Assembly (NCBI GenBank): GCA_001599595.1
Contig: BCHH01000002.1
Coordinates: 1,278,390-1,342,389 of the forward strand
Source of the DNA: Beverwykella pulmonaria
Taxonomy: Eukaryota; Ascomycota; Dothideomycetes; Pleosporales; Melanommataceae
Length of the DNA stretch: 64,000 nucleotides
Reading direction: 5' to 3'
In this document: positions 10,313 through 21,325 of the stretch, piece by piece
Position numbering within the stretch: position 1 is the stretch's first letter
Layout of the letters: each line of letters opens with the position of its first letter
Translations under genes and position numbers: made by a program
The notes under the pieces: model-generated
What the model saw: the letters and a program-made list of their open reading frames with translations, nothing else
Told to the model about the DNA's origin: nothing
The model's database searches: none

Positions 10313-13300
10313 CTACAGTTGACTGCTCGGCTTGCCACCTCGCTCCCGCAAAAAGGCGATGACATCATCCGTCCTCTTCTGAAAATCTCTCCATTGCTTA
10401 TGGTCACCGGCCAAGCGATGCATCTCCATCATCTCTCTTGGAAAGAATGCCGAGCCTTGAATAGCTTTGATCCAGTTCCGCCGAGTGGCGCTATCAAGAG
10501 GAGTTGGTCCCTTCGGAGGCCTGAAAGTGAATGGCATGGCCGATTGAGGAGGATGTTTAGCTGTCAAAGAACTCGGTAATAGGACTGGCGGAGTGTCTGG
10601 TAAGTCCAGAGCCGGAAGGTTGGGAATGAGCTGGTTGAGTGGTATAAAAGTCACCTGTGCATTGACATCAGCACCTGATTTCAGCAGAAATTCGCACAGG
10701 CGCTTGTTGCCATGCGTTGCAGCGTGGTGTAAGAGCGTTGACCCTCCGAAATCCCTAGTCCGGACCGCTTCATTTAGAGCGCCATGGCTCCCAGGTAGCG
10801 ATTGGAGAGCCTTCTCAATCTTCCTCACCTTCTTCTCTGCGATAGCGTCGCTCCTGTCAAGTTCGCTTTGGTTGCATAGAATAGTGAGGCATGCATGCAA
10901 ACCACTGGATCCCTGCTCTGCTGCTAGCAAACCAATGCCTCCCGCGTCGAGATCTAGCCCGGATGATCGTGGTATCGTGGCGAGCAGTATATCTTGGCGT
11001 CGTTCCAAGATTTCGCTCATGACCCGAAGAGCAAGGAGAGAATTGGTATCCCCAACCGCTATCGCAAGAGCATCCCAAACATTTCCTATGCCGTTATCAA
11101 GGAACACCTTAACAGCCTCAAGCCGAAGATCACTAGCGGCAATAACTAGCGGATCGCTGCAAATCACCGAACCTCCAGGCCAGGCCGTACTGCTTTTGGC
11201 GCTTCTGTCAGCCCCATGAGCAAGTAAGCACTCCACCAAGTCCGCTATTTCGTGCTCAGTCCGACCTCGGGAATGACTCAGAAGTTCAAAAAATGTGGAT
11301 TCCGGCTGAACCAAAGGTGGCGCAGATCCAAAATGAGGCCAAGGAGGTGCGAAGGTCGTCTTGAGGCTTCCGATGTATCTGAAAAGCATTCGAACCATTT
11401 CGATGGAACTGGAACTGATAGCTAAAGACAGAAATGACTCCATGCTCACATGGAATGTGACGTAGTTGCTTGTTCCAAAATCCCGGTACCGACAAACGCC
11501 GTAATCAGTGCCGGGCTTGAAACATTTCTCTGCAATGATGTCCTTGACAATGCCAACGACATCTTCTTGGAAAAGCTGAATGTCCAAGCACTCGAGGATC
11601 ACTAGAGTTTTGTCGATTGAATGGCGCTTCCAAATGTCCAATTCCAATATTGACTGCACAAAATCTTTTCTGGGCGAAGCCCCATGAAGCAGGAGCCGAA
11701 GAGGTGTGTTGAGCAGTGAGCCGAGAAATGGCACTATCTCGTCAAAGTCTGGCTGTTGGCGGTTAAATCTTTCAAGTAAGGTTGTAGAGAGCATCATCTC
11801 AATGATGCCAAGCGAGCGATTGTTGAAAGCAACCCACCAGGCCGGGAAGTTTGGTGAGTTTGGTTGCCCGCGGAACGGATCAGCACCTCTCGCCAGCAAA
11901 GTATAGACGGCATCAGCATTGTCAACGACTGTTGCCCAAACCAGTGGCGTTCCCGAGAGACTGAAGTAATAGTCTGAGGAAATGAACTGCTGGAGAGAAT
12001 CCATACTGTCCGAAGGGACGTTCAAGTCTGCACCAGATTCGCAGAGGAATTCGAGAACTTGGGTGGAAGCAGATCCGAGTATGGCGTAATGGAGAGGGGT
12101 AGCCTTCAAATTAGATTGAATGTTCACTGAGATCATGTTCGGATCGAGGATTCGAATGGCTTCTAGTGACCCGCTGATGGCTGCGTAGTGAAGCGGTGTT
12201 TCGCCGTGGGAGTTTGTGACGTTGGTTTCAGCGCCTTGGGATATGACCATTTTAACCAATCGACCGTTGCCCGTCAAAGCCGCCTTGTGTAGAGATGTCA
12301 CGCCGTCCCTCTTTGTGAAGAACTCGAAAATCTCATCCAAGGTTTTCGTAGTAGCCTGATCCGAATTCAGCCAATTCACCCCATGTTTTTGTATGTTGCG
12401 CATCCAACGGTCCCCCAATCGCTGTCGAGCTGCAATGACCTGGTCGTCTACAATTTGTAGCACGGCAGGATTGGTTCTTGCCAGGCTTTTTCTTGCCAGA
12501 AAGGAGCCCCTCCGTACTCCCTCTTTGAGCCAAAGATCAACTTCAGTGGGACATGGCATCCCACAATGGCTGAAGCAAGGCTGGCACATTTGCTGTGCTT
12601 TTTTGTTTCCAGCCTTTGCGGCTTGATAGACGAGCTCGGCAGCATACTGTATGTTTGAGTTCGGAGCGAACCCCTGATAATAAGAAATAGCGAGGCCCAG
12701 TCGGAGCTGAGCTTTGCGTTGATCTGAATCATCGAGTTCGCCCATGACGCGAAGCATCTCCATATATATCACTTGACGGAATGGGAGCGGGCAAGTGCTG
12801 AGTCTGAACATTTGCCACGGAAGCTTTCATGATATGATTAGTTTTGGTTTAGTCCCTGTGTGCCCTTCAGATACTAACCCACGGCGAGTCGAGGTAAAAG
12901 TCCCCATGCTTCAGCAGCCTTGGAGTGATGCCATTTGGTACGTCGCAGACTCTAATGGAAGTTAGATTGAAACCGTCCGGCAGGAGGGAATAATTGGCTT
13001 ACTTGAACAAACCACCACGGTCTTCTAACGCTGCAATTATCTCGTTGAAATTGGTAGCACGACTCTTCGGCTCCCCTTGCAGAGTCCATTGAAAAATTTG
13101 ACTAATTGTGTGCATATCCACATCAGCAGGGTGACATCCTTCGAGACTCTGCCTTGCAAGTTGGTAAACCATCTCTCCCTGGTCGGCCTGTTTGAATGAG
13201 TCAAAGTCGTCAGCAGAAAGTTCCGCCCTCGGCTCATTTGGCTGCTGCGAGCTGGTATGGTGCAAGACGATTCGCTGCTTTCTCTTGACAAGCACTTCCC

Positions 13301-14364
13301 AAGGTCTGGTTCCATTGAGCATCACACTCCAAACCAGCAATCCGTAGGAGTATATGTCGACTCCGCGAAGGGCCGATGCATCGAGTAGACTCCCACCTTT
13401 TTGATTTGGCGCCCTCCACCCTGACGTGCCCTTGGTGATGCGTCGTAATCCTCGCTTCTGTATGCCATCACTGACTTCAATTAACGATGAACCTGTTCCT
13501 CGATTAGCCGAAACGCCTCTGTTGTCGATACTCATAAGAGACAAGTACTGACCGAAATCTGATATTTTCGCAAGATAGGCTCCCTTATGTTTTGGATCTT
13601 TGCAAAGTAATACATTTCTATGCGGTTAATAATTAAGGAAATGGGTAGTACAGTGTCAGAACATACTCCGGTTTTACGTCCCCATGGATCACGCCGCAAT
13701 CATGGAGAAACTGAAGTCCTCGCGCGATATCCAGACAGATGTCCTTCTTTGTATCTGCTGTGAGAGCAAGCCTCTCCGGATCTTGAAAGTCTGCCAAGGT
13801 GCCGAAGTCCCCATAATCCATCACAACACTAGGTAAGGTAAGATTGAAATCATCTTGAAAATCCCAGCGCGTCTGCAACAAGCTGATGATGTTTGGATGA
13901 TCGTGGATAGGCTGATGTCGAAGGATCTTCATCTCCAGCATCGCCGCGCGAAGACGATGAATGTCTGAGTCTTTCAGGTTAGTCTGGTCGTCAGAATAGA
14001 AGATTTGCTGTTTCAGGACGACGAAAGTTGGCTTCGGATCTCTCTCTGGTTCTCCAAGAGCAGCTATGAGATGCTCCCCAGCGGCATATGGAATGCGCCG
14101 GACAATGTAGGTCCCGCCCTCCCCCAAGAAATGGCCATGAGCTGGCGGTAGTCTTCGACCAACACGGGACGAGGTTCGACGAAAATTCGTGTATTCGCAG
14201 GCTGTCAAGAAATCGACATCGATGAGGCCAAGAAAATCGTTGAACGGATCATCGCCCGGGCTTTCCGAGAAGGCTGTTCGTGTCACGTCTACATAGTTGG
14301 ACCAAGAAGACATGTCTGTCAGGCTTGGGTTGCAAAAAATCGAAACCTTGACGTAGACTGGCAC
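10313..14364 (-). CDS. Ser/Thr protein kinase with Sel1-like and ankyrin repeats
   Basis: Four exons: 14364-13667, 13617-13003, 12951-12879 and 12823-10313. They sum to 3,897 bases, giving 1,298 residues from the first ATG; a start at 14313 (MSSWSNY) is also possible. The kinase domain covers about residues 75-440, with glycine loop GEGGTYIV (81-88), Lys118 (VVLK), a helix-C Glu near 144, HGDVKPEN (227-234) and DFG (253-255). The VKPE/N and DFG region is joined across intron 1. A VDIYSYGLLVW segment marks subdomain IX. All catalytic residues are present, so activity is predicted. A Sel1-like segment follows at about 490-530. Ankyrin repeats lie at about 640-780 (TSLHKAALTGN, ETPLHYAAISG, ATPLHYAILG) and 1165-1200 (TLLHHAATHGN). 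No membrane segment or signal peptide is seen. It is divergent from the HeLo-pseudokinase gene, with 337 bases between start codons, which suggests co-regulation and a signalling link. The substrate is unknown. Confidence 0.88.
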
Positions 14365-14701
14365 GCCTTTTGATTAAAGAAAGCTTTTTAGACAGTTGCA
14401 GCTTGGATATTGTGAGAGCATGGTTATCGGAGATCATGACTGATCGTCTGGTGATGAGCGTACAGGATCAGCTAGCTTCCCGCATGCGCCTCTTGCCGAA
14501 CCAATGAGGCCGGCGATAATTCATATATGATCTGATTTGTGTCATGTCTGTGGCAAGAGGACACAAGGTGATTGGATTTCAATTTTTGGCGTGACTGATA
14601 TGAGCGCCTAAGCAGTTCAAAATTAATGCGCAGCGAGGCCTCTCTTAATTCTCTCACTCTGTTTGCTGCGGGATCTGCAACTCTTCGACAAGACAGCAGC
14701 A
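14365..14701. promoter_or_regulatory. shared bidirectional promoter region of the kinase-ankyrin / HeLo pair
   Basis: The 337 bases between the two divergent start codons must hold both promoters and 5' leaders. I see no clear TATA box or repeated operator. The short distance compared with the other intergenic regions here is the main sign of joint control. Confidence 0.5.
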
Positions 14702-16435
14702 ATGGCGCTTTCGACTACCTCCGCGATTGCTAGCCTGGAAGGTTTCTGCGGTCTGGTTAGAGATGCTGCTGCCGTCTTCCAGTACTGCCGACGCATCGTT
14801 GAATCGATGGCGAATATGGGAAAAGACGCCCAGTACCTGGAAGACCAGGTCTACATCGAGCATACGCGATTTGTGATCTGGCAGACTCTTCACGATTTGG
14901 TCGATACCAACACTGTCCCACTATCGAGCCAATTTCGCATCCCAGAGGTTCGTGACGGTGTGCAAAGAATCCTTGCCCGGATCCAGGCTCTGAAAGAAAA
15001 AATTGAGGAGTTGGCAAAACCCTTCGGCCTCGAGTTTGACAAGACAGATTTGGACAAGACAAACAAGAAGGAGTCGACGAAGGTGGTGCGATATGTGCGG
15101 ACGAATACGTCGCTACGATCAGAAACCGTTGCCACGGAGATTGATCGGAAATCGACCGAGCAAGATAGAATAAAAAAGAAAAATACATACTGGAGAAAGG
15201 CGATTTGGGCTGTCAAAGATTTCAGACATCTCCAAGAGCTTATCAACACCCTGTCAACGTACAACGACCAACTGGCAAAGTTCACGCAGCCAATGGCGCT
15301 CGGCGTTGCTCATGAGGCTCTCATCAAGCTACTACCAATGCCGACTCGCAATGACAGCCTTGAATCGCGTATCGCATCGATAGAAACGTACAAGGACGTT
15401 TCCTCTGCCTCGCTTGCCATGAAGCAAGAGATTGATGCGCAAGTTGCAGCGTGGAAGGCAGATGCAGCCGACGCAGATGTGGGGAGCCGCAAGCTTCCAA
15501 CTTGCCAAGTTCATGGCTGGCAATCGACTATCGCGGAGATTTGGGACCGCAAGGTTGTCGATTTTGACCTTGGGAACGGAGAAAAGAAATGGGGAATCAT
15601 TGAATGGAAGAGTTACAATCCAGCCAAGATCTCGACATCATATATCTCCAGGCGGGCTGATGGCATTGTGAGCACGCTCCAGGCGTCGCCAGAAGGATCT
15701 GCTGTACTTCGGGCAGCGGGATGGATCGAAGACAGCAGTCAGGAAGGGACGAGGACCCGCCTGGCGCTACTGTATGAGTTGCCACCCCAATTCTCAAGCA
15801 GGGAAAGGAAGCCCACGATTCGGACTCTCAGGCAGATGCTGTCTTCGAACAAAGCAACCCGAGGCCACCGCCTGGGAAAGCACGCCAAACCCCCCCTTGG
15901 CCAGCGCTTCAAGCTTGCGGCGCAAATTGCAGAGGCGCTCGGTGCAATTCACAATTGTGGTTGGCTGCACAAAGGCATGCGACCGGAGAATATTGTCTTC
16001 CTATGTCAGCAAGAAAATGACGTTGAAAATCCTCACATACTCGGTTGGGCCTATTCTCGGCGCAACGCCTCTGGGGAGCAGACAGATGCCGCTTTAAAAG
16101 AGATGGAGGACATCAGGCTGTACCAACACCCTGCATACATTGAGAATGAGGAAGAGCAGTATTGTGAGGCATTTGACCACTATCAGTTTGGCTGCCTTCT
16201 GGTCGAGATCGCCTGGTGGAAGCTGCTTGCAGATGTGAAAGAGAAAATCGCACCAAACTTGGAAGGGGAAGACTGGAGCGATAAGTTGATTGAACATGCT
16301 CAAGACTTGAAACAGGATATGGGAGAAATATATAGCTCGGCCATGGAATCACTTCTGAGAGGATTAGATCCCGATGATTCTCCTGCCGAATTCTGGTTCG
16401 ATATTGTCTGGAAGCTGCGACAATGTACTGCATAG
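14702..16435 (+). CDS. HeLo-domain protein with a C-terminal pseudokinase (MLKL-like architecture)
   Basis: An intronless protein of 577 residues. An upstream in-frame ATG at 14663 adds 13 residues, but 14702 (CAGCAATGG context) places the HeLo domain right at the N-terminus. Residues about 5-210 match the HeLo / prion-inhibition domain: LEGFCGLVRDAAAVFQYC, then a helix with DAQYLEDQVYIEHTRFVIW, the usual L..KL..E..RL..W pattern of HET-S. A basic helical linker follows. Residues about 285-560 look like a kinase fold, but the catalytic loop reads LHKGMRPENI (H423-N430, no catalytic Asp) and DFG is replaced by LGW (447-449), so it should be inactive. HeLo domains permeabilise membranes in fungal cell death when activated. 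A kinase-fold regulator in cis and an active kinase encoded next door suggest phosphorylation control, which is inference. No C-terminal amyloid motif of the HET-s type is obvious. Confidence 0.85.
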   Translation: MALSTTSAIASLEGFCGLVRDAAAVFQYCRRIVESMANMGKDAQYLEDQVYIEHTRFVIWQTLHDLVDTNTVPLSSQFRIPEVRDGVQRILARIQALKEKIEELAKPFGLEFDKTDLDKTNKKESTKVVRYVRTNTSLRSETVATEIDRKSTEQDRIKKKNTYWRKAIWAVKDFRHLQELINTLSTYNDQLAKFTQPMALGVAHEALIKLLPMPTRNDSLESRIASIETYKDVSSASLAMKQEIDAQVAAWKADAADADVGSRKLPTCQVHGWQSTIAEIWDRKVVDFDLGNGEKKWGIIEWKSYNPAKISTSYISRRADGIVSTLQASPEGSAVLRAAGWIEDSSQEGTRTRLALLYELPPQFSSRERKPTIRTLRQMLSSNKATRGHRLGKHAKPPLGQRFKLAAQIAEALGAIHNCGWLHKGMRPENIVFLCQQENDVENPHILGWAYSRRNASGEQTDAALKEMEDIRLYQHPAYIENEEEQYCEAFDHYQFGCLLVEIAWWKLLADVKEKIAPNLEGEDWSDKLIEHAQDLKQDMGEIYSSAMESLLRGLDPDDSPAEFWFDIVWKLRQCTA

Positions 16436-16439
16436 TATA

Positions 16440-17105
16440 TCTGTCGGTATACCCGCCTGTGAAATGGGAAGGTATCTTGGACGCTGTTAATCGACTGCCC
16501 GTGGGTTTCGCGGAGCGCTAGTCCACGGCGGTGCAAGAGCGCAGGTACGGTAGAAAGAGTATGGATTGCTTGTGACCACGAATCTTCTACGTAGCAAGGG
16601 CTAGCAGCGACGTCGAAGTCCACTACTAGCTTGCCAGTTGTAGGTTTAGATTCTCGGGTTCGTCCTCCTTCTAAATTGTCGGGGCCATATATTTATGCCT
16701 GTGCGGATCTCGCTTAATCCACACAGTCCCCCTTCTGAGTCATTGTTATCTACAGTGCAATCCACCGTAATACCAACAATATCAGCTGGTGGGAAAATCA
16801 TTTTCATTGGTATTTTGAACCGAGATCAGAAATGCTCGAAGGGTGCCAACTTACAGGCCGCACTTGCCCCGTCGAAGCTTCGAACTTTACACATATCTTT
16901 TCTTACGCCAGACAGGATCTTCATCGCACTTCGGTATAGCATTTATTTGTCGAGCTGCGATGGCTCTCTCTTTCCTCGGTCCTGCATATCAAAGCAACAA
17001 ACCATCACCGAGTCTGCAGCCGCTTGGAAATAAACGATTTTCTCATCTGAATTCGAATCAGCGCATCGAGCTTATACGGAAAACACGTCAATTACCCTTG
17101 CGAAC
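16440..17105. other. intergenic, no gene recognised
   Basis: Open frames at 16695-17033 and 16843-17133 overlap in two frames and show no known domain. The stretch leads into the retroelement-like fragment. Confidence 0.35.
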
Positions 17106-17107
17106 GC

Positions 17108-17460
17108 GTGGGGGTGCGCAGGTACGACGCTGATGAGCGACATGCAGCAGGCCGAGCCTCCAGCGGTGGAGTGGAACCCGGAGAGAAACAAACATATCGC
17201 ATATATACATCCAGGAGTACGTCACCTGACCGAGAAGGGACGGGGGAGGCAGAGACCAGCAAAGGGCCGGAAAACGAGAGACATAAGCTTAAAATCGTCG
17301 TTAAGCTCGCCAAGAGGCTCGAGAAGGTCAAAAACGCGAATTTAATAGCGAGCTTGTCACTACCATCGCGAGGGCGACGAACGACATTGCAACCAAACTC
17401 GAAGGCCTGAGTAACTCGATCCAGGCCGGGGTGCACGCCGGCCCGTCCCGGCACTGCGGC
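17108..17460 (+). mobile_element. possible degraded gag/ORF1-like retroelement fragment
   Basis: Plus-strand frames give a lysine-rich helical segment (HKLKIVVKLAKRLEKVKNAN), and after a frame slip a stretch reading TIARATNDIATKLEGLSNSIQ. A coiled-coil character, a basic composition and a broken frame fit the N-terminal protein of a fungal LINE or another retroelement. No zinc knuckle or reverse transcriptase is present, so the class is uncertain. Confidence 0.3.
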
Positions 17461-17605
17461 CAGCTAGCTACGCAGCTTTCCATCTGTCCTAGGATAACGC
17501 TACGTCTCGAGGAAGGATCGTAGTGGGAAGGGGCTAAAGGAGCCTTGCAGCCTTGAGGCAGCAAGGCTCCGAATTCTCCTTAGGAGGACGAGTGCCCGCG
17601 AGGAT

Positions 17606-17640
17606 CTCTTTTTTTCTTTTCTTTTCTTTTCTTCTCCTTC
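17606..17640. repeat. pyrimidine tract (TTTTC)n
   Basis: A run of T with regular C interruptions, about 35 bases, next to the retroelement-like fragment. It may be the remnant of a tail or a simple repeat. Confidence 0.6.
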
Positions 17641-17644
17641 TCTA

Positions 17645-18355
17645 ACTTTGATGTATTTTAGACTTCTTCACTGATTGTCTTCTCAATTGACTCCTTCGGT
17701 GCTACCTGCCAGCTTGCTTTAAGTGCCACGTAGTGCCCGTCACATCTGCAACTGCTTCTAACTTCTTAGTGCCGTTGATGCTGACTGCCAAGAGGTAGAC
17801 AAAATGCTTGAGAGCCTCTAAGTTATCGACGGTAGCGCGCGGGCGCTCCTCTCTAACGAAGCTGCGTTGACCGTTAGCGTGTGGAGACTGCCACCTTAAA
17901 TGTGTACTGACCGATCCTATTCGTCTAGTTTCTGTTAATAGAGCCTGAGTGTCTCATCCTCCAGTTTTTTGGACAATCCGCTCCCTATTAACGGAGGGAG
18001 GTAGTTCGGCGCCTCGTTTCTCCTTCGCTCGCCGGATGAAATCGTTATTAGGCTTTGCCATTATGAATGAATAGGGTAGAGAAGGAATACACATAGAAAA
18101 ACGGTGAGAAGATGGAAGATGGGAGATGGAAGACAGGAGATGGGGAGAATGGATGAGAGAGGCGGAGAGGCGGGAGCGCGGCGTTACCTCGCAGCGTTCG
18201 ACATTAACTTCCAGATCAGGCATCGAGGCCGCTTTCCCGCTTTGCCTCCCGATCGCACCCCAAGGTCTCTCAATATTTGACAAATGCATCAAACAACTTC
18301 GTTTTCTCTAATATACCTGCACACCCACGATACGAATAGACTGCCAGCAACCAAC
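17645..18355. other. intergenic, upstream of the alpha/beta hydrolase gene
   Basis: No gene is recognised. The last 100 bases before 18360 are rich in CAAC/ACCA motifs typical of a fungal 5' leader. Confidence 0.4.
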
Positions 18356-18359
18356 CAAA

Positions 18360-19651
18360 ATGGAAACACTCAAATTCATTTGCGACATCCGGTTCCATCA
18401 CAGTTTCGACTTCTTGCCAAACTTAGAGACAGGGCGGGTCAAGCCGTACCGAGTATCGTATGCCGACTATGGGGACCAGAACAGCGATGCCGTGGTCTTG
18501 TTCTGTGGAGCGCTAATGGGAACGCGATTCTGCTATTCACCTCTCGATCAACTGGCGAAGGCGTACAACGTCAGAATCATACATCCCGATAGACCTGGCA
18601 TCGGCGGCAGTGACCCGGTGAAGCTGCACGAACGAATCCCAATGTGGCTTGGTCAGTGAATACACTCGGCCGTTCTAAACGCTCGCTGGCGTTCAATGCT
18701 CATACAATTACAGAAGTGGTACCGGCGCTTCTCTCTCGCCTCAAGATATCGCACGTATCCCTGGCAAGTCATAGTGGCGGCGATATTTACCTTCTGAATA
18801 CGATACTCACGTACCCACACCTTTTGCATCCCGTAAGTCCGTACATCTGCTTTTTTGCGCCATGGGTCCACCACTCCCATTCGAAAGTCACGCAGCTAAG
18901 AGCAGCGGAACTCCTCCCCACGCCACTGATAGGACAATTCGCGCCTGTCATTCGTTTCGTCAACAACAATGTCGTGCCACTAGCTGGTTTGAGCAGCGGT
19001 TTCCTCTACGGACTCAAGGATACACTTCATCATCATCCTATAACGGCGCCTGCCCCGGTCTCACTTACACCGAACAGCCCCAAAAAGCCGTCTCGCACCG
19101 CCTCGATTGCGTCTCGTGATGGATCCGCCGGCCCGGAACTTGACGACCCGAAGGTTGTGGAGGAGCTGCGGCGGCTGATCACTACATATCTCTTCGCGGA
19201 ATCAATCGATGGAATCTCTGCTGATGCACAGATCTTCCTGAAGAAGCCGCATGCCATGCCATGGGGCTCACCGAGTATACCCTGGTCAGACATCGACGCT
19301 GCTGTGTCACTTCTCTCCAACATGATCATGGGACGCGAGTCAGCGGAAGGAAGCAGCAGGAAATGGGCCATCGATGCTTTTCATGCGGAGAACGACGAGA
19401 TGGTGGGCGAGAAAGGCCGACTTTGGTTCGATGAGTGCTGGACGCCGGCTCGCACTTCAATTGCTAGCACCTGCAGCATGAAAACGATTACGCCCGATGC
19501 TGGTGAGAAAATGAGCAATAGGAAGTTCGATTATCAGAGCGCTGTGGTAGCTGGAAGCGACCACAACTATCTCATGGATCCTGTCTACCGAGCTTCAGAG
19601 GTCTGGATACAGAAAGTACGGGCGGCTTTTCCGCTCCCTGAAGAAGGTTGA
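18360..19651 (+). CDS. alpha/beta hydrolase-fold protein
   Basis: Two exons: 18360-18651 and 18714-19651, with one 62-base GT-AG intron. The product has 409 residues. The start is set by ATG in the context CCAAAATGG. The N-terminal half has strand-turn motifs typical of the fold: VVLFCGALMG, then HPDRPGIGGSD (the usual DxRGxGxSD). The nucleophile elbow is LASHSGGD, with Ser in S-H-S-G-G. Near the C-terminus GSDHNYLMDP carries the likely catalytic His. A long insert between the elbow and the C-terminus is rich in Ser and Pro and forms a lid-like region. No signal peptide is seen, so it is probably intracellular. The substrate is unknown; a lipid or ester is possible. There is no clear functional link to its neighbours. 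Confidence 0.85.
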
Positions 19652-19654
19652 AGT

Positions 19655-21325
19655 CCAGCAGAATGCAAACACAACTCTGCTCCAACCACCTACCCATATC
19701 GTCTGTATTTTGCCTATGCTAATCATTCCGGACTTTCGAAAGGATGAGGAAGACGCCGAATGAACTTCCGCACTCACCGTATCCAGGCCAGAAATTAAAA
19801 AGAGGCACCCCTTTGCAGCCCTCATGTGTAGGGCGAAACGAGTCGTCCATAGATTCGCGCTGAGGAGAGGCACCTCTGGGACTAAACACAGCAACTGATC
19901 TTGTTTATTCTGACAACGCCGGATGACAACTCTTGTCCTTCGGTGTTCTCTTCCACATAGGCTTAGGGACAACCTCGTGCTCAAAGTGGTAAGCGACGAG
20001 GACGGTCATAGAGGAGCGGCCCCAATTGCACAAAGACATTCTTAAACCTAGATATATTCTTTGAAAAAAAAATAAAAAATATCAACTCACTTGACCGTGT
20101 ACTTCTTTATCGACGGTTAGCTTCTGCACTTTGTCTGCAGTAAGACGCTAGTCCCGACCTAGCGCTAACAGCCGTTAGCGTTCATCGGTATTGCTCAATG
20201 TGGAGCCTGCCAGATGCATTTCGAGAACTTACGTATGCGCTACGTGGGTGCGGTTGAGCTGGCGCAGAGAAGACGGCATGTGTAGCTTCTGTGTTTGAGT
20301 GCTAGAAAAGTCTCGAAGGTCGGCAATCGCAAGTTCAGGCGCCTCATCTTTCGAGGAACAGCCTCGCGGCGGGGGATCCACCTGGCACTGTGTGCGGCGG
20401 TCCCCGGATCCCGTAATCTGACTCTTGCCGTGCCTCTAGTTGGTATATATATATATATATACACTTGCTTAAACGCTCTGTTGTGACTCAAATTGTCTTA
20501 AAAGCTGCAGGCTACACTCACGGCTCTGTAATTCTCTCTATACGAAGTTAAATTTGTTGAAATGTCGGCTGCGCGGCATCGGATCATCGAGCATGGAACA
20601 CGATCAATCTCCACAAGCGAAGCCCAGCAGCAACGCGGCCTGTCAGCAGCTGTTATCGATAAGACCCTGAAAGCCCGTTGCAATCGGATCCGCTCAGGGG
20701 TGCATTCGGCACCGTAAGATGCAGATGTGCGGTGGGGGGTGTGGGGAATGCTGCAATGCCCCCTTTGCACTGCGTCTTGGTGGCACGTTTGGTGGAAGAC
20801 GAGCAAACAGAGTTGCGGCCATGAGCTGATTTATTTGGGTGGAGGCACGGAGAGACTTTGGTGGAGGCACGGAGACAGCGAATGGAGTTGGAGGCGAGGC
20901 GTGGCAGCTAGGCCGTGAATGGCCAGACGGGGGTCCGCTAGGTGTTTCACAAAATCGCCCTGTGGCGGTGACGGAACCGTTCCTGCATGTTGGCGGCCGG
21001 GATGGCGCTGCTTGTCCCAGAAGCCCGACCTCAAAAAAGTCCGTCCCTTAAATTCTCTGCTCCCTTACGCACGACGCTCCTTCTCCGTGCAGTGCTGCGC
21101 CCTTTGTACACTCTCTTTTCCTCTCTGTTCCCTTCTTATTGTCCCCGAACAGACGGCAGGCCTGCGTTCAATTGCTGTCACTAGCTCAAACACAAAAACC
21201 ACTCGTGCTCGACGCACCCTTACATTCTAGCCGTCTCAGATTCCTCCCCCCCCCGGCTGCATTCCGACACCCACCCTTACCGGCACATTTGGCAACCGTG
21301 ACGACACCTTGGAGACCGGCCCTTT
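19655..21325. other. intergenic, promoter and leader of the MscS gene
   Basis: About 1.7 kb without a supported gene. It holds a TA microsatellite at 20443-20462 and a C-rich leader just before 21326, including a run of C at about 21247. Short frames on both strands show no domain. Confidence 0.4.
20443..20462. repeat. (TA)n microsatellite
   Basis: About ten TA units, seen directly. Confidence 0.9.

Noticed and set aside
10593..11219. 208-codon plus-strand frame
   Set aside because: Antisense of the ankyrin gene, with no motif of its own.
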